Source of the DNA: Rikenellaceae bacterium
GTDB taxonomy: Bacteria; Bacteroidota; Bacteroidia; Bacteroidales; Rikenellaceae
Reading direction: 5' to 3'
NCBI GenBank assembly: GCA_020859875.1
Contig: JAJBVJ010000244.1
Location: 1-5,877, forward strand
Length of the DNA: 5,877 nt
In this document: positions 5,292 through 5,877 of the stretch, one piece after another
Position numbering within the stretch: the stretch's first letter is position 1
Layout: every line of letters begins with the position of its first letter
Notes under the pieces: generated by a model
Seen by the model: only the letters and a program-made list of their open reading frames with translations
Told to the model about the DNA's origin: nothing
Database searches by the model: none
Made by a program: the position numbers and the translations under genes

Positions 5292-5877
5292 TGGATAAAA
5301 AATCAAGACCCCGGCTGGTGAAGGTCACCAACAGCGTGGCCGATTTTCTGAACCCGGCCGGAATGTATGCAGAGGATAAGCGCTACTGGCGCTGGGGCGA
5401 CGACAACTTGCTGCCGGACGCCCTCGCCCTCATGTCGCGAAAAAGCACCACCCACCGCCGCATTATCAACGACAAGGCCGATTACATCTCGGGCAAGGGC
5501 TTCTCATGCGATAGCCAGGTGAAGGGGCTCGGCGGCTTTGTCGAAGCGGTGAACGGGCAGGGAGAGACCCTGCGCCGCCTGCTGTATAAACTGGCTTTCG
5601 ACAAGTGCCTCTTCGGCAACGCCTTCGCCGAAGCGGTTACCGACCCCAGCGGCTCGTTCCTGTCTCTCTACCACCAGGATGCGGGGAAATGCCGCCTTTC
5701 AAAAGACGGCAAAGGGATCATACTCCACCACGACTGGAGCTGTTTCACCGAGGCGGACGCGGTTACTCTTCCGCTTTACCCCGCATTTGCGGAGTTTGCC
5801 GACGGCACCCTGCGAAGCGCCCTCCACTACAAGGACTACGAACCGATGTTCGAACACTACTGGGTGCCGTCCTATAT
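5288..5877 (+). CDS. Phage portal protein, N-terminal part (cut by window end)
   Basis: The frame opens at ATGATG (5288-5293), overlapping the previous TGA, and stays open to the window edge, giving 196 residues so far. Portal marks are YWRWGDDNLLPDALALM (33-49), then STTHRRIINDKADYISGKGF (53-72), which is the segment where portals read S..h..iI..ka.yi.G.G. The helix LRRLLYKLAFDKCLFGNAFAEAV (95-117) matches the 'D..lfGNAy.e.v' step, followed by LYHQDAGKCRL (127-137), the usual 'l.p..vr' strand. Portals form the twelve-fold ring at the head vertex through which DNA is packaged and to which the tail joins. Full members are usually over 400 residues, so more than half lies outside the window. 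Finding it after the capsid gene is unusual. Confidence 0.82.
   Translation, partial: MMDKKSRPRLVKVTNSVADFLNPAGMYAEDKRYWRWGDDNLLPDALALMSRKSTTHRRIINDKADYISGKGFSCDSQVKGLGGFVEAVNGQGETLRRLLYKLAFDKCLFGNAFAEAVTDPSGSFLSLYHQDAGKCRLSKDGKGIILHHDWSCFTEADAVTLPLYPAFAEFADGTLRSALHYKDYEPMFEHYWVPSY

Overview
The window reads as part of the structural (late) region of a tailed bacteriophage or prophage. All seven recognisable genes lie on the + strand, nearly end to end, with gaps of 2 to 36 bases or short start/stop overlaps. Host evidence: several proteins match, as far as I recall them, families seen in phages of gut Bacteroidetes; most starts are preceded by A/T-rich stretches rather than strong Shine-Dalgarno sites; and the DNA is moderately GC-rich. 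A high-GC Bacteroidales host such as Alistipes or another Rikenellaceae is my best guess. This is inference, because the window contains no host gene, rRNA or tRNA.

Layout, left to right. (1) 7-1812: a large tail/baseplate-type protein whose true start may lie left of the window. (2) 1832-2008: a 58-residue protein with an internal exact DNA repeat. (3) 2021-2314: a 97-residue protein with a helix-turn-helix-like C-terminal half. (4) 2317-3726: a ClpP-type (S14) prohead protease with a long Gly/Pro/Ser-rich C-terminal extension, where a scaffold would be expected. (5) 3763-4746: the major capsid protein. (6) 4746-5291: a probable virion structural protein. (7) 5288 to the right edge: the N-terminal part of the portal protein, cut by the window end.

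Together genes 4, 5 and 7 form a head-assembly module: the portal nucleates the prohead, the capsid protein forms the shell, and the protease matures it, possibly with its own C-terminal extension as scaffold. The order is unusual. A tail gene precedes the protease, and the portal follows the capsid gene instead of preceding protease and capsid.

The main unexplained signals are nucleic-acid structures inside coding sequence. There is a perfect 13-bp inverted repeat just after the start of gene 6. There is also a cluster of GC-rich hairpins and REP-like repeat units in the part of the protease gene that encodes the disordered extension. No tRNA, CRISPR array, insertion sequence, attachment site or convincing rho-independent terminator is visible. 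No intergenic stretch exceeds 36 bases.
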